Source: Candidatus Hodarchaeota archaeon (GTDB lineage: Archaea > Asgardarchaeota > Heimdallarchaeia > Hodarchaeales > Hodarchaeaceae). From it: DNA of 64,000 bases. The DNA is taken from positions 26,461 to 90,460 of the forward strand of contig JAEOTM010000143.1 in NCBI GenBank assembly GCA_016839815.1, written 5' to 3'. A model generated the notes under the pieces. The model did not search any database. It was not told the origin of the DNA and saw nothing but the letters and a program-made list of their open reading frames with translations. A program made the position numbers and the translations under genes. This document shows, piece after piece, positions 1 through 10,424 of this stretch (position 1 is the stretch's first letter; each line of letters opens with the position of its first letter).

Positions 1-452
1 ATCGGGTAAAGTTCAGAAATATGCTTATGATCAAATTCATCCCAATCGTCTGGAAGTAGTAATCTTTTCAGATTTGGATGGTTCGATACATGGATCCCGT
101 ATAAATCGAAAAGTTCCCTCTCGTGCCAATTAGCTGAAGCCCAGATAGATGTAATTGATGGTACTTCTGGATTATCACGATTTTCCAATTTGACATGTAT
201 TTGAATAACGGTTGAATCCCCATCCCACCTATCAATATGATATACAACTTCAAAATGGGTTTCCCAGTCAACTCCCGCAATTGATTCTAATGAGGGGAAA
301 TTCAATTCATTTGCAATAAAATTCATTATTTTTAATAAGTTTTCAGCTTCAACCTGTAATTTTAATCGATTGTTTTCAGGTATTTCAGCTTGAATCAGCT
401 TATCTCCAAGCACTTCTTTCAGTTGGGTAAGGTGAGATTGAGAATTTGACAT
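1..452 (-). CDS. nuoC: NADH-quinone oxidoreductase subunit C (30 kDa subunit), truncated by the window edge
   Basis: Reverse-strand frame starting MSNSQSHLTQLKEVLGDK reads ...VDWETHFEVVYHIDRW...ASANWHERELFDLYGIHVSNHPNLKRLLLPDDWDE, the NuoC signature. It lies directly downstream of nuoB and is absent from the ORF track because its stop is outside the window. Confidence 0.88.
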   Translation of the reverse strand, partial: MSNSQSHLTQLKEVLGDKLIQAEIPENNRLKLQVEAENLLKIMNFIANELNFPSLESIAGVDWETHFEVVYHIDRWDGDSTVIQIHVKLENRDNPEVPSITSIWASANWHERELFDLYGIHVSNHPNLKRLLLPDDWDEFDHKHISELYP

Positions 453-454
453 AA

Positions 455-1081
455 TCACTCGTCCTTTTGTGGTTTAGCAATACGAATTCTGTGATCAACA
501 GGTGCAGGAGTACGATCATAAAATTCAGGTACTTCATCAAGTAATGGTTCTGGCACAAATATATTATCTTCTTTAATTTTTTCTTGCAACCGATGAAGTC
601 CAGCCCACATTGCTTCTGGACGAGGAGGACATCCAGGAACATAAACATCAACAGGAATAACTTGATCTACACCTTCTAGTATCGTAGGAGCTTGCCAAAA
701 AGGTCCACCACTAATTGCACATTCCCCTGTTGCAAGTACCCATTTCGGACTAGGCATTTGATCGTAAACGTCTCGCAATCTCGAAGCAAATTTAGTACTT
801 ACTGGTCCATTGATCCATAAAACGTCACAATGTCTCGGGCTAGCTCTGAATAAGACACCTATTCGCTGGGTATCATACCGTCCCGCTGCAGTAGCACCCA
901 TTTCAATTGCACAGCATTTCATTCCTAGATACACTGGATATAGACTGCATCGTTGGGCCCAATTTCTCAACCAATTTGCGACAACCGTAACAAAACCACG
1001 GGATTTTGTCAAGACAACATTAGGCATTGGTTCATAGATTTCGAGCTCTCCGAGAGCTTTTAATTCATCATACTTGGCCAT
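455..1081 (-). CDS. nuoB: NADH-quinone oxidoreductase subunit B
   Basis: CCAIEMGA...R..GVLFRASPRHCDVLWINGPVS...LATGECAISGGPFW...VPVDVYVPGCPPRPEA: NuoB Fe-S cysteines and PGCPPRPE motif. Confidence 0.93.
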   Translation of the reverse strand: MAKYDELKALGELEIYEPMPNVVLTKSRGFVTVVANWLRNWAQRCSLYPVYLGMKCCAIEMGATAAGRYDTQRIGVLFRASPRHCDVLWINGPVSTKFASRLRDVYDQMPSPKWVLATGECAISGGPFWQAPTILEGVDQVIPVDVYVPGCPPRPEAMWAGLHRLQEKIKEDNIFVPEPLLDEVPEFYDRTPAPVDHRIRIAKPQKDE

Positions 1082-1084
1082 TGT

Positions 1085-1453
1085 TCACACCCACGATAAG
1101 GTTCCTTTTTTTATCCAGAAAAATACGCCAAAGAGTATTAAGGCTGAGAAAATTCCCATAACGATTAGAAGAGGAGTTAAGTCCGTGACCAAACGAAATG
1201 AGTATGCCCAGAGTAAAAAGAGTATTGTGAGAATATCAAAGACGACAAAAACTACTGCAAAAGTAAAAAATTGAACATTGAATCTAACTTGAGCTGACCC
1301 AATCGGTTTTTCCCCACATTCGTATGTAGTTGATGCTTGCCGTAATCGTGGAATGCTTGGGGCCAATAGATACTGTATCAGTTTAATGGCAATGGGGCTA
1401 GCTAATCCTGCAATTAAAAAAAGTCCTAAATGAGTCATTTCTAATTCAAACAT
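1085..1453 (-). CDS. nuoA: NADH-quinone oxidoreductase subunit A
   Basis: 122 aa, 3 hydrophobic helices, YECGEKPIGSAQVRFNVQFFTFAVVFVVFDI motif typical of NuoA; adjacent to nuoB. Confidence 0.9.
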   Translation of the reverse strand: MFELEMTHLGLFLIAGLASPIAIKLIQYLLAPSIPRLRQASTTYECGEKPIGSAQVRFNVQFFTFAVVFVVFDILTILFLLWAYSFRLVTDLTPLLIVMGIFSALILFGVFFWIKKGTLSWV

Positions 1454-1740
1454 CTTTATCTCACATTATTATTGAATCAAAATTTGTAATAATTCTCTAT
1501 TTCTGATCAATGAAGAAAATCCATGCTTTTTGTGAAAAGCTGGTTTCCGAGGTGTTGATTTTTTTCTAGATCGGCGTTTTCCCTTCAAACACCCTATTTA
1601 TTAATATCTTTCTCGAAATGAATAAAAAGTAAACAATAATTAACTATTCCGTCACGCTTGTGTAATTAGGATTCAACTTGTAAACAGTGTAAACACATCA
1701 TTTTATTGATCTAGTAATAAAGGCTCTTCATGATGTTAGA

Positions 1741-3180
1741 GTGAAAATTCTTCTTGTTGTACCCCCATCAATTCAGGAGAAAACAATTTCAAAATATCAA
1801 CTTGCTTTCCTTAACTTTACTGCACCACCACTTGGATTAGGGTACATTGCTGCGGTTTTAGAAGAACAGGGTTATTCTAATATTAAGATCCTTGATTCAC
1901 AGGTATATAACTTAACCCCAGATGACTATCGCAGGTATCTAAAGCGTTATCACCCTGATTTCGTAGGTATCCAGACACTTACACCAAATTTTATGGATGC
2001 TTTAAACGCAGCGCGGATAGCAAAAGAAGAAAATGTACCAATTGTTGCTCTTGGAGGTTATCATCCGACCGCAATGCCTGATGAAAGTCTTTTACTTGGG
2101 AAAGAAAAAGTAGACCTGATCTTTCGGGGTGAGGCTGAATACTCTATGTTAGAATTCCTTCAAAAGTACGAACATGGTAATGATTGGTCAAATATTAAAG
2201 GAATATCCTTTTTGACTGATACACCTCAACATAATCCACCTGCACCCCTAATTAAAGACTTAGATTCCTTACCATTACCTGCACGGCATTTACTTCCCAT
2301 GGATAAATATAAAATCTTTGGATCGGCCTTCCCAGCTACTTCAATTATCACAAGCCGAGGGTGCCCATATTCATGTGATTTTTGTAGCGTATCAGCTTTT
2401 TATGGAGCTAAATGGCGTCCAAGATCTCCAGAGAAAATCGCGGAAGAAGTACGATTCTTAAGAGAACAAATGGATATTAAGGCGACAGCATTTGTTGATG
2501 ACCTGTTTTTCATCTCAAACAAACGAGTAAAAAAACTCTCACTTGCTCTTTCACAAATTGACGATATTTACTGGGGAGCTACAACTCGTGCTGATAGGGG
2601 AGATCTTGAATTATTGACTCTAATGCGAAGAGCTGGTTGTCGATTAGTTTTTGTAGGAGTAGAATCTGGAAATCAAGCAATCCTTGATCAAATTCACAAA
2701 AAAACCACATTAAACCAGATAGAACAATATTTTGATAATATTAAGAAATCTCGGATGGATTCTCTTGCATCTGTCTCGTTTGGATTCCCAGGGGAGACAA
2801 AAGAGACCATATCTTCAACTGTGGATTGGATTATTGATAGACTTGATCCTTCACTAGCACTATTCACGCTAGCTACCCCTTATCCTGGAACTGAATTTTA
2901 TGAGAAGATGCTTGCAGAAGGAAGGATAAAGGAACAAGATTATTCTAAATATAATCTCTTCTATCCAATCACAGAATTATCTGGTTTAACAAGAGATGAG
3001 ATGAAAACACTAACAAAAAACGCCTACAAACGATTTTATATGCGTCCACGGAAAATATTGCAAAATACAGTCCGTGAATTAAGATATTCCATGGAAAGTT
3101 ACGGATTTAGTCAATTTCTTTACAATAGTCAGGTCTTTGCAAAAGGTATTATCAATATGAAAATACTAACATCCATGTAA
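1741..3180 (+). CDS. B12-binding domain-containing radical SAM protein
   Basis: N-terminal cobalamin-binding-like domain (PPLGLGYIAAVLEEQGY); radical SAM motif RGCPYSCDFCS. Confidence 0.88.
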   Translation: MKILLVVPPSIQEKTISKYQLAFLNFTAPPLGLGYIAAVLEEQGYSNIKILDSQVYNLTPDDYRRYLKRYHPDFVGIQTLTPNFMDALNAARIAKEENVPIVALGGYHPTAMPDESLLLGKEKVDLIFRGEAEYSMLEFLQKYEHGNDWSNIKGISFLTDTPQHNPPAPLIKDLDSLPLPARHLLPMDKYKIFGSAFPATSIITSRGCPYSCDFCSVSAFYGAKWRPRSPEKIAEEVRFLREQMDIKATAFVDDLFFISNKRVKKLSLALSQIDDIYWGATTRADRGDLELLTLMRRAGCRLVFVGVESGNQAILDQIHKKTTLNQIEQYFDNIKKSRMDSLASVSFGFPGETKETISSTVDWIIDRLDPSLALFTLATPYPGTEFYEKMLAEGRIKEQDYSKYNLFYPITELSGLTRDEMKTLTKNAYKRFYMRPRKILQNTVRELRYSMESYGFSQFLYNSQVFAKGIINMKILTSM

Positions 3181-3185
3181 AGATC

Positions 3186-3431
3186 TCAAAGATAGTTTTT
3201 CCCTTCTGCAGTTATTGCATAGGATATAGGCTTTGTGTTCAGTTTTTTAATGAAACCTTCATCTTCTAAGTGTTGAACAGAAAGGTTAAACGCAGAATCT
3301 TCCACATTAATTCCCATACTCTTGTTCATTTCCTGAAGCAATCCCTTAACTAGTAATATGGGGATATCCCTTTGCTCTGCAATTATTTCCAATATTGTAA
3401 TTGATAGATTTGATAGTTCTCTTTCAGTCAC
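3186..3431 (-). CDS. Hypothetical small protein, possibly winged-helix
   Basis: 81-aa ORF in the gap between two + genes; helical N-terminus followed by HLEDEGFIKKLNTKPISYAITAEGKNYL, resembling a wing. Confidence 0.5.
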   Translation of the reverse strand: MTERELSNLSITILEIIAEQRDIPILLVKGLLQEMNKSMGINVEDSAFNLSVQHLEDEGFIKKLNTKPISYAITAEGKNYL

Positions 3432-3603
3432 TTAGATTCATCCTTGTTTTGGGGAGGTAGGTCACTTCCAAGTTAACAAATTAAGACATTTGTTCCGCAT
3501 TTACACAGCTTGTTTGCTTAATATAAAAAACAATAAAAGGTTATAAGGAAATATTCATACGAGCTTCCAAGAACTTCAAGCTGCAAAACAGAGGTGATTT
3601 TGG

Positions 3604-4191
3604 TTGAAGGACATAAAAAGTTTAATTATCAAAGCAAAAGCCTTAAAGCAAGATAAACAGGTTTCAGAAGCAATAGGTATTCTTAACCAAGCCCACGAGA
3701 TTGGAATTGCAAATAATGAAGTTGAAAATCTTGTGGATATTCATAATCAGTTAATGTTACTCCATTATCAGAATAATGATTCTGAATCCTTTCAAAAATC
3801 CTTCAAATTTGCACGGACTTTAGCAGCTAGAATTAATTATAATAAAGGTCTTGTAGAAAGCTATATGAATAAAGCATGGATCGAAACCGATAATAAAAAC
3901 TTTATTGAAGCCATAACACATGCATCTCAAGCTTTAGCGATTGATGAAATCTTAGAAAGTGCAACTGCCTTTACAACAGCCTTGTATATCATTTCTGAAG
4001 CCAATTATAGTGTAGGAGACAATGTGAAGGGGGATAAATACAAACAGCTTTACCAACAAAAATTAATGAAGTTAACCGAGAGCGAGGAACAGGTACTCAA
4101 AAGCATCGAAGGCTTATCTGTTGGTATGACCAAGGAAGAAGATTTGGACTCACGCGTTAAACAGGCTTTACAAGAATTAGATTCCTTTTAA
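3604..4191 (+). CDS. TPR-like helical repeat protein
   Basis: 195 aa, TTG start preceded by GAGGTGA; repeated A-x-x-A helices (SEAIGILNQAHEIGI, EAITHASQALAI). Confidence 0.65.
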   Translation: MKDIKSLIIKAKALKQDKQVSEAIGILNQAHEIGIANNEVENLVDIHNQLMLLHYQNNDSESFQKSFKFARTLAARINYNKGLVESYMNKAWIETDNKNFIEAITHASQALAIDEILESATAFTTALYIISEANYSVGDNVKGDKYKQLYQQKLMKLTESEEQVLKSIEGLSVGMTKEEDLDSRVKQALQELDSF

Positions 4192-4271
4192 TTTCTCCTG
4201 CAAGTTGATCTTCTGCATGGAGCAATGCTCAGATCTGTTATCATGCAGTGTAGTACCTATGAGGTACCTCC

Positions 4272-5453
4272 GTGGATTCTAGTTACTCTATTGTACCAAA
4301 AAGTGAAATCGAACACAGACTTGCACGAGTAAAAGAAGTTCTATCCACACTCGATTTATCTGGACTTCTTTTATTCTCGAATGTCGAAATGTTTTACTAT
4401 TCAGGAATAGGGCTGGAGGGTGCAGTATATATTCCTCAAGATGGAGAACCAATCCATTTAGTAAAACGAAATAAAAAATTAGCAAAAGAATATTCTTCAA
4501 TTCCTAACATTATACATTTAGATCGTTTATCTCAGATCTATAGTATTCTAAATATCAGTACTGAAGCTAAACTTGGAGTCGAGCTGGATTTTCTTCCTTT
4601 TTCATATGTTAAATACCTTGAATCCCTAAAGGAAGGTATAATCCTAGAGAATTTTAGTTCCCGATTGCGATTACTACGAGCATTAAAATCTCAGTTCGAA
4701 ATATCTCAAATAGAAAAAGCCGCAAACGTGGTTGATCGATCATTTGAACACTGTGCTGAAATAGCAGCACCTGAAATGACAGAAATCGAATTAGCAGCAA
4801 AATTGGATAAATGGTTACTTGATAATGGACATCATGGATATATCACTACACATGCGTTCAACTCAGCATTATTAAATTTCTCCTATGTGATTTCTAAATC
4901 ATCTTCAACCCTCAATATTCATTTTACACCAATATCGGGTTGGGGGTTATCATTAAAGTATCCGTACGGACCATCAAAGAAAAAAATTGGTACATCTCCA
5001 TTCTTTGTTGATACGTGTGGGAATCATAATGGATATATTTCTGACACAACCCGAACTTTTTCTCTTGGACGACTTGATACTGAAACAAAAAATCAAATTG
5101 ACGCTTTACAACAAATAAAACACTATTTAAAGAAAAATCTACGCCCAAGCGTAAGCTTAGGAGAAGTTTATGCTAATGTAATGAGTTTGGCTAAAGAATT
5201 GGGGATTAGTAACAATTTTATGGGAGAAAACGGGGATAAAGTGAAATTTCTTGGTCATGGAGTCGGTTTAGAGCTAGATGAACTACCTATACTGTATGCA
5301 AAAGGAAACCAAGCGGAAAAAGGTAATGTTCTCGCTTGTGAACCGAAATTTATTGAGAAAGGACAAAAAGTCTTGGGGATTGAAGATACATACGCAATCA
5401 CTAAATCTGGAGTTAAATTATTGTCACACTCTCCGGATTATTTTCAAATATAG
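4272..5453 (+). CDS. M24 family metallopeptidase (Xaa-Pro dipeptidase-like)
   Basis: Conserved metal ligands readable: VDTCG, SDTTRTF, GHGVGLELDE, CEPKF, IEDTY; N-terminal creatinase-like domain. Confidence 0.85.
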   Translation: MDSSYSIVPKSEIEHRLARVKEVLSTLDLSGLLLFSNVEMFYYSGIGLEGAVYIPQDGEPIHLVKRNKKLAKEYSSIPNIIHLDRLSQIYSILNISTEAKLGVELDFLPFSYVKYLESLKEGIILENFSSRLRLLRALKSQFEISQIEKAANVVDRSFEHCAEIAAPEMTEIELAAKLDKWLLDNGHHGYITTHAFNSALLNFSYVISKSSSTLNIHFTPISGWGLSLKYPYGPSKKKIGTSPFFVDTCGNHNGYISDTTRTFSLGRLDTETKNQIDALQQIKHYLKKNLRPSVSLGEVYANVMSLAKELGISNNFMGENGDKVKFLGHGVGLELDELPILYAKGNQAEKGNVLACEPKFIEKGQKVLGIEDTYAITKSGVKLLSHSPDYFQI

Positions 5454-5464
5454 AGGTTTAACAA

Positions 5465-6742
5465 ATGGAAGACACCCAAAACTCGCTCAAATCAATTTTT
5501 TTTGATCTGTACTTGAATCCTAACTTATTAATGATCGCTTTTTACCAAATAATAGCTACTGGAGCTTTCACTGCGCAACAACTATTATTAGCAGCATACT
5601 TGGACGACCTTGGATATTTAGAAACTCATAGTCTAGAGAGTGGATTGGTTCTCGCAGTGTACTTTGTGTTTTGGTTCATCTTAGGGCCAATCAGTGGGTC
5701 TCTTAGTGATCTTCATGGAAGGAAATTTCTAATAATTTCTGCAAATATTGTCAGTGGTTTGGGATTTATTGGCCTCGTACTATTTCAAGACTTATTGTTC
5801 CTTTTCATGGTAAATGGGATCTTGGGAATAGGAGCTGCCTTACGTATCGGCTCAGTTATGGCCTTATGGGTTCAACACAGTCCAAAAGATCGTATAGGAG
5901 AATCAATGGCTTATATTAATATTATTTTAGGAGTAGGAGGAATAGGAACAACAATTATTGGCTTTCTCCTCTGGACAGAGGTGAAAGAAGCCTCATTTAT
6001 AGTATTTGGGCCTTTATTGCTCATTGCAGCGGTGTTAATCTTTCCTATTTCTGATGAGGGTGAATACATCCCATTTTCATTTATAGGCACAATTGATATG
6101 GTAAGAACAATGGTTAACTCAAAAAAGGCCGATAATTTTTTTCTCTCTCCCCCAATACTTAAACTTGGGATCCATTGGTTAGCTATATCAGCAATCGTTT
6201 CTTTTGGCACATTTTTAATTCCTATACTTGACAGAATATTAGAGGAATTACCCTCAGATGTTGAGATTCCAGTAGTTCCAATATTAATTATTGGTATGGC
6301 TGTCATAATTGCAACATTTACCGGATTACTTTTTTGGGGAAGAATTTCTGACAAGTGGGCAAGACGACCAGTTTTAGTAATTGGTTTTGGGAGTACAGCC
6401 ATATTAGTGGCTCTAATCTATTTAATATTCCAATTCGATCAAATTCCGGTTATATTAGATGGTCTTAATTCTGTAGATATTATTGTAGTCAGTTTTGTAG
6501 CTGTCTTGATAGTGTTACTCTTTTCAATGACTTCTCTCATTCCTGCTCCTATGGCTTGGATTGTGGACATTATGGGAAAAGAAAATATGGGGAAAGCCAT
6601 GTCATTGCGTCAAGCACTAATTGCTATTGGAACCATAATTGGAACTTCGATAGGAGGATTTGTCATCGGATCATATGCGATTCCAGGACTAATTCTGGTA
6701 ATATTACTCTTCTTATTGATCTCTGCAGTAATAATCGTGTAA
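5465..6742 (+). CDS. Major facilitator superfamily transporter
   Basis: ~12 hydrophobic segments; GPISGSLSDLHGRKFLI and GRISDKWARRPVLV match the MFS loop motif. Confidence 0.85.
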   Translation: MEDTQNSLKSIFFDLYLNPNLLMIAFYQIIATGAFTAQQLLLAAYLDDLGYLETHSLESGLVLAVYFVFWFILGPISGSLSDLHGRKFLIISANIVSGLGFIGLVLFQDLLFLFMVNGILGIGAALRIGSVMALWVQHSPKDRIGESMAYINIILGVGGIGTTIIGFLLWTEVKEASFIVFGPLLLIAAVLIFPISDEGEYIPFSFIGTIDMVRTMVNSKKADNFFLSPPILKLGIHWLAISAIVSFGTFLIPILDRILEELPSDVEIPVVPILIIGMAVIIATFTGLLFWGRISDKWARRPVLVIGFGSTAILVALIYLIFQFDQIPVILDGLNSVDIIVVSFVAVLIVLLFSMTSLIPAPMAWIVDIMGKENMGKAMSLRQALIAIGTIIGTSIGGFVIGSYAIPGLILVILLFLLISAVIIV

Positions 6743-6808
6743 AATACAGTCAAAAAAAAAAGTATCTAATCAAAAATCATTAATATTGATCCTTAATCCA
6801 ATTTTTTT

Positions 6809-8194
6809 ATGGGACAATGGTTTGGAAGTTCAGGTGTTCGGGGTACCTTTGCTCAAATATCACCCGCATTTGGATTTAAATTAGGAACTGCAGTCGGAGA
6901 AACTTTTAAGCTAGATAAACCTGTGTATATTGCCTCTGATATTCGTGCTACAGGTGATCTTCTCAAATTTTGTTTTATGAGCGGATTTTCTAGTGTTTCT
7001 GGTAATATTATTGACATTGGATTGAATCCCACCCCTGTACTATCCTATATCTCGGATATCAAAAACACTTTAGGTATAATGATAACAGCTTCTCATAACC
7101 CCCCAGGAAACAACGGTTTTAAACTTTTTTGGAAAGGAGGGGAATGTAACGAATCCATTGAGGCACAAATCGAGGAAAAAATACGATCTTCTGTTATTCC
7201 GGAAACCTATTACTCGCCAAACCAATCAGAATGGGATTCGGTTGGTACTGGATCATTTGTTCTTCCAAAACCTATTGTTGACGACTATATTTCTCTATTA
7301 ATAAAAAAACTCACTATAAAGAATACTGATATCAAATTAGTCATTGATTGTGCTAATAATACTCCGAATCTTGTAACTCCTTTCACACTAAAGAGATTGG
7401 GGTTTAGAAATGTAATAGCGATCAATGAAACTTTGGACCCTACTTTTCCTGGAAGACCAAGTGAACCAACAGCTGAGAATTTACAGGACCTAATTTCCAG
7501 AGTTGTGGGTGAAAACGCAGATCTAGGAATTGCTCATGATGGCGATGGGGATCGATTCGCAATAATAGACGAAAAGGGTAATTTAATCAGAGCTACAACC
7601 CTCATTAATTTTTTTCTGGATCATCTGAATTATCCAAAGGCTAAAAACGGAATTGTTTATCTCACAAGTGATTGTACCAGTGAAGCTGCAAGTATCGCTG
7701 AAAATCATGGAGCAGTTGTAAAAGCCAGCCGTATTGGTAGAAATAGAGAACACGTGAATGAGGCTAGAGTAATCTTTCTTGCTGAACCGAATAAACTTGT
7801 ATTTCCTGAATTAGGAAAATGGATAGACGGTTTATATCCAGCATTAAAACTTCTCGAAATAGTAGGCACAGATAAATTGTCTACTGTCCTGAGCAGATAT
7901 GAAAAAAGAAAGACCTTAAGAAAAGCATTCAAATACAGTCAAAACGACAAAAGACAAATTCATGATTATATTCAGAATTTACCCTCATTGTGGTCGAAGC
8001 AAATTGAGAAGGTAATCAAGGTAGATGGTATGAAACTCTACCTAAAAGATAAATCAAGTATACTCATTAGGTTTTCAGGGACTGAACCCAAAGTAAAATT
8101 CTACATAGAATCTAATACTCACCCACGGAATGCAGAAATATTAACTCAATTAAAGTCGGAACTTCACCTCGAAGGCCAAGGATTAGACTGTTAA
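6809..8194 (+). CDS. Phosphohexomutase superfamily protein (PGM/PMM/GlmM-type, possible phosphopentomutase)
   Basis: TASHNPPGNNGFK (active-site Ser), DGDGDRFAIID (metal loop), RFSGTEPKVKFYIE (phosphate-binding loop). Confidence 0.88.
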   Translation: MGQWFGSSGVRGTFAQISPAFGFKLGTAVGETFKLDKPVYIASDIRATGDLLKFCFMSGFSSVSGNIIDIGLNPTPVLSYISDIKNTLGIMITASHNPPGNNGFKLFWKGGECNESIEAQIEEKIRSSVIPETYYSPNQSEWDSVGTGSFVLPKPIVDDYISLLIKKLTIKNTDIKLVIDCANNTPNLVTPFTLKRLGFRNVIAINETLDPTFPGRPSEPTAENLQDLISRVVGENADLGIAHDGDGDRFAIIDEKGNLIRATTLINFFLDHLNYPKAKNGIVYLTSDCTSEAASIAENHGAVVKASRIGRNREHVNEARVIFLAEPNKLVFPELGKWIDGLYPALKLLEIVGTDKLSTVLSRYEKRKTLRKAFKYSQNDKRQIHDYIQNLPSLWSKQIEKVIKVDGMKLYLKDKSSILIRFSGTEPKVKFYIESNTHPRNAEILTQLKSELHLEGQGLDC

Positions 8195-8222
8195 TGTTTC
8201 TATTATACATAATTGAAGTGAA

Positions 8223-9098
8223 GTGATCATATTGAATGCTAAAAAAACTGGGAATATCAAAGGAGCAGATGTTGTTTCAGATAAAGTGGGAAGACAATAT
8301 CATATAGGACTGACTAAAGGTGAACTAGCTGAAAATATAATTCTAGTAGGAGATCCAGCAAGGCCGAACCTAGTAAAACATCTGTTTTCTGAAATTTATT
8401 TCGAAACACAAGTCAGAGAATTTCGTACAATTACTGGAAGAATCGAAGATACAGATATTTCTATAATGAGCACTGGGATCGGACCAAGTAATATTGAGAT
8501 TTCTATGGTTGAAATCATGCAAATATGTAAATCTCCTACCATTATTCGAGCAGGAAGTTGCGGAGGGTTACAACTCTACATAAATATTGGTGATCTGGTG
8601 ATATCCACTGGTTCAGTTCGTTTTGAAGATACCAGTTTGTATTTTATTCCCGAGGGTTATCCCGCTGTTGCAGATTGGGAGGTTATTTTAGCTCTAAGTG
8701 AAGCCGCAAGGAAGGAGAACTATACTTATCATATTGGCCTTTCAGCCTCAGGATCAGGATTTTACGGGGCCCAAGGGAGGGATATTCCAAGATTACCTGT
8801 GAAGAATCCAAACGCTATAAATTATCTAACGCAAGTAAAAGTATTAAATTTTGAAATGGAAGCTTCTACACTTTTTAATTTAGCCCAAATTTTCGGTTTT
8901 CGATCTGGTATGGTCTGCTCCGTGTTTGCGAATCGGATTACAAGTGAATTTATTACAAATGAATCTAAACATGATGCCGAAATCAACTGTGTAAAGACTG
9001 CGATTAGTGGATTAAAAGTCCTTGAACAGATGGATAAAGTCAAAAAACATCAGAAGGTGAATTACTGGTCACCAGCAATGAAAATTTCAAACCCCTAG
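8223..9098 (+). CDS. Nucleoside phosphorylase (uridine phosphorylase-like)
   Basis: ILVGDPARPNLVKHLF, STGIGPSNIEISMVE, RAGSCGGLQ, NFEMEASTLFNLA. Confidence 0.85.
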   Translation: MIILNAKKTGNIKGADVVSDKVGRQYHIGLTKGELAENIILVGDPARPNLVKHLFSEIYFETQVREFRTITGRIEDTDISIMSTGIGPSNIEISMVEIMQICKSPTIIRAGSCGGLQLYINIGDLVISTGSVRFEDTSLYFIPEGYPAVADWEVILALSEAARKENYTYHIGLSASGSGFYGAQGRDIPRLPVKNPNAINYLTQVKVLNFEMEASTLFNLAQIFGFRSGMVCSVFANRITSEFITNESKHDAEINCVKTAISGLKVLEQMDKVKKHQKVNYWSPAMKISNP

Positions 9099-9117
9099 TC
9101 AATAAAGGTAATATCAA

Positions 9118-10077
9118 ATGAGTTTACAACGTGTTTTCTGTTTAGGTCATATTTCGGTTGATGTTTTCATCCATAGAAAAGATTTAAAAGCTCTTAAAAT
9201 CGGAGGGTGTATTTCATCACCGAATTTGTCCATGCAAGGTGGTGGGGTCGCAGCCAATGTATCTTATTGGCTTGGGACTCTTGGTACCAATGTTTCAATG
9301 ATAGGAGTAATTGCAGATGATCCTGCTGGCTTCTTTTTGAAAAAGGATCTTGAAAGAGTTAATGTAAAATGTTACCTGAAAACTTCAACTAAGAATCCAT
9401 CTGCAAGTATTCTAATAGTTGTTGAAGATGGAGGGGAACGATCTTTCATAATCAACGGGGATTGTTTAGACGAGTTAACAATGAACGACATTCCCTTAAG
9501 AGAGATTCAGGGAGGAAATCTATTGTACACCTCTGCATACAATATAGAAAATTCTCCCATTGATCAAACAATTTCTGAATTAGTAGAAAAATCTAAAACA
9601 TCGAATCCTTTGTCTTTCGAGGTAATTTTTAATTTAGCAGCCTATACAACGGTAGAGAATTATAGAGAAAAAATCAGATCAAAAATTCTACCTTATATTG
9701 ACATTCTACTTGGAAATCTTGAAGAGTATGAAATACTCTTAATGAAATCTAACAAGAGAGAATCACCCCTTCGATTATTATCGGAGCTCATAGAAGATTT
9801 TCCAAACATTAAGATTGCATTACTTACTGATGGTGAGAAAGGATGCTACTATAAATCAAAAGAAGACGATGGACACATTCTAGCACCGAAAATCTCTGTA
9901 GTCGATACTACAGGAGCTGGAGATGGATTTGCTGCAGGTTTCATTAGTGGATATGTAAAGGGCTTTCCTCTAACCCAATCAATAAAGAATGGCATTGAAC
10001 TAGGGTCGTATATATGCCGAGGATTTGGTGCAAGACACGATTCAACCAATTTTCATAGATTTTTAAAGAAAAAATGA
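9118..10077 (+). CDS. PfkB/ribokinase-family carbohydrate kinase
   Basis: N-terminal GGGVAANVSYWLGTLG; C-terminal VVDTTGAGDGFAAGFISGY signature. Confidence 0.88.
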   Translation: MSLQRVFCLGHISVDVFIHRKDLKALKIGGCISSPNLSMQGGGVAANVSYWLGTLGTNVSMIGVIADDPAGFFLKKDLERVNVKCYLKTSTKNPSASILIVVEDGGERSFIINGDCLDELTMNDIPLREIQGGNLLYTSAYNIENSPIDQTISELVEKSKTSNPLSFEVIFNLAAYTTVENYREKIRSKILPYIDILLGNLEEYEILLMKSNKRESPLRLLSELIEDFPNIKIALLTDGEKGCYYKSKEDDGHILAPKISVVDTTGAGDGFAAGFISGYVKGFPLTQSIKNGIELGSYICRGFGARHDSTNFHRFLKKK

Positions 10078-10264
10078 TTATATTTGACGAAAATATTTCT
10101 GGCTTCTGTTATTTCCATAAAAGTGTGGGATTTTAGAATAAATCAATCGAATAACAAAATCTCATGATTCTCTCTGCGAATACGGATTTTTCATTAGAGA
10201 ATTGACAGTTTATCTTGATATGGTAACTGTGAAATTTTAATTGTAACGATTTATGAAAGTAAAA

Positions 10265-10424
10265 TATAATCCGAAATACTTATAGACGTTGCGAAATTCG
10301 AAATTATCAGATTTTTACCCCCGTTTACCTTGGTAAAAATTCAATCTATTGTATCTATCATAACTATTTCTTCTAGGAAATAGGATGATACAATCTAGTA
10401 TAAAAAATTAATAGAGGTATTTAG
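10265..10424 (+). promoter_or_regulatory. Putative promoter region of the BMP/ABC transporter operon
   Basis: ~345-bp non-coding gap upstream of the lipoprotein gene; CGAAATACTTATAGA resembles an archaeal BRE/TATA element. Exact start site not determinable. Confidence 0.35.

Noticed and set aside
68-280. 70-aa minus ORF overlapping nuoC
   Set aside because: Out of frame with the convincing NuoC translation on the same strand; spurious.
400-651. 83-aa minus ORF across the nuoB/nuoC junction
   Set aside because: Alternative frame within nuoB/nuoC; no family signal.
810-1274. 75-aa and 66-aa plus-strand ORFs opposite nuoA/nuoB
   Set aside because: Antisense shadows of well-supported coding genes.
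5911-6402. 163-aa minus ORF opposite the MFS gene
   Set aside because: Antisense shadow of a membrane protein; no independent evidence.
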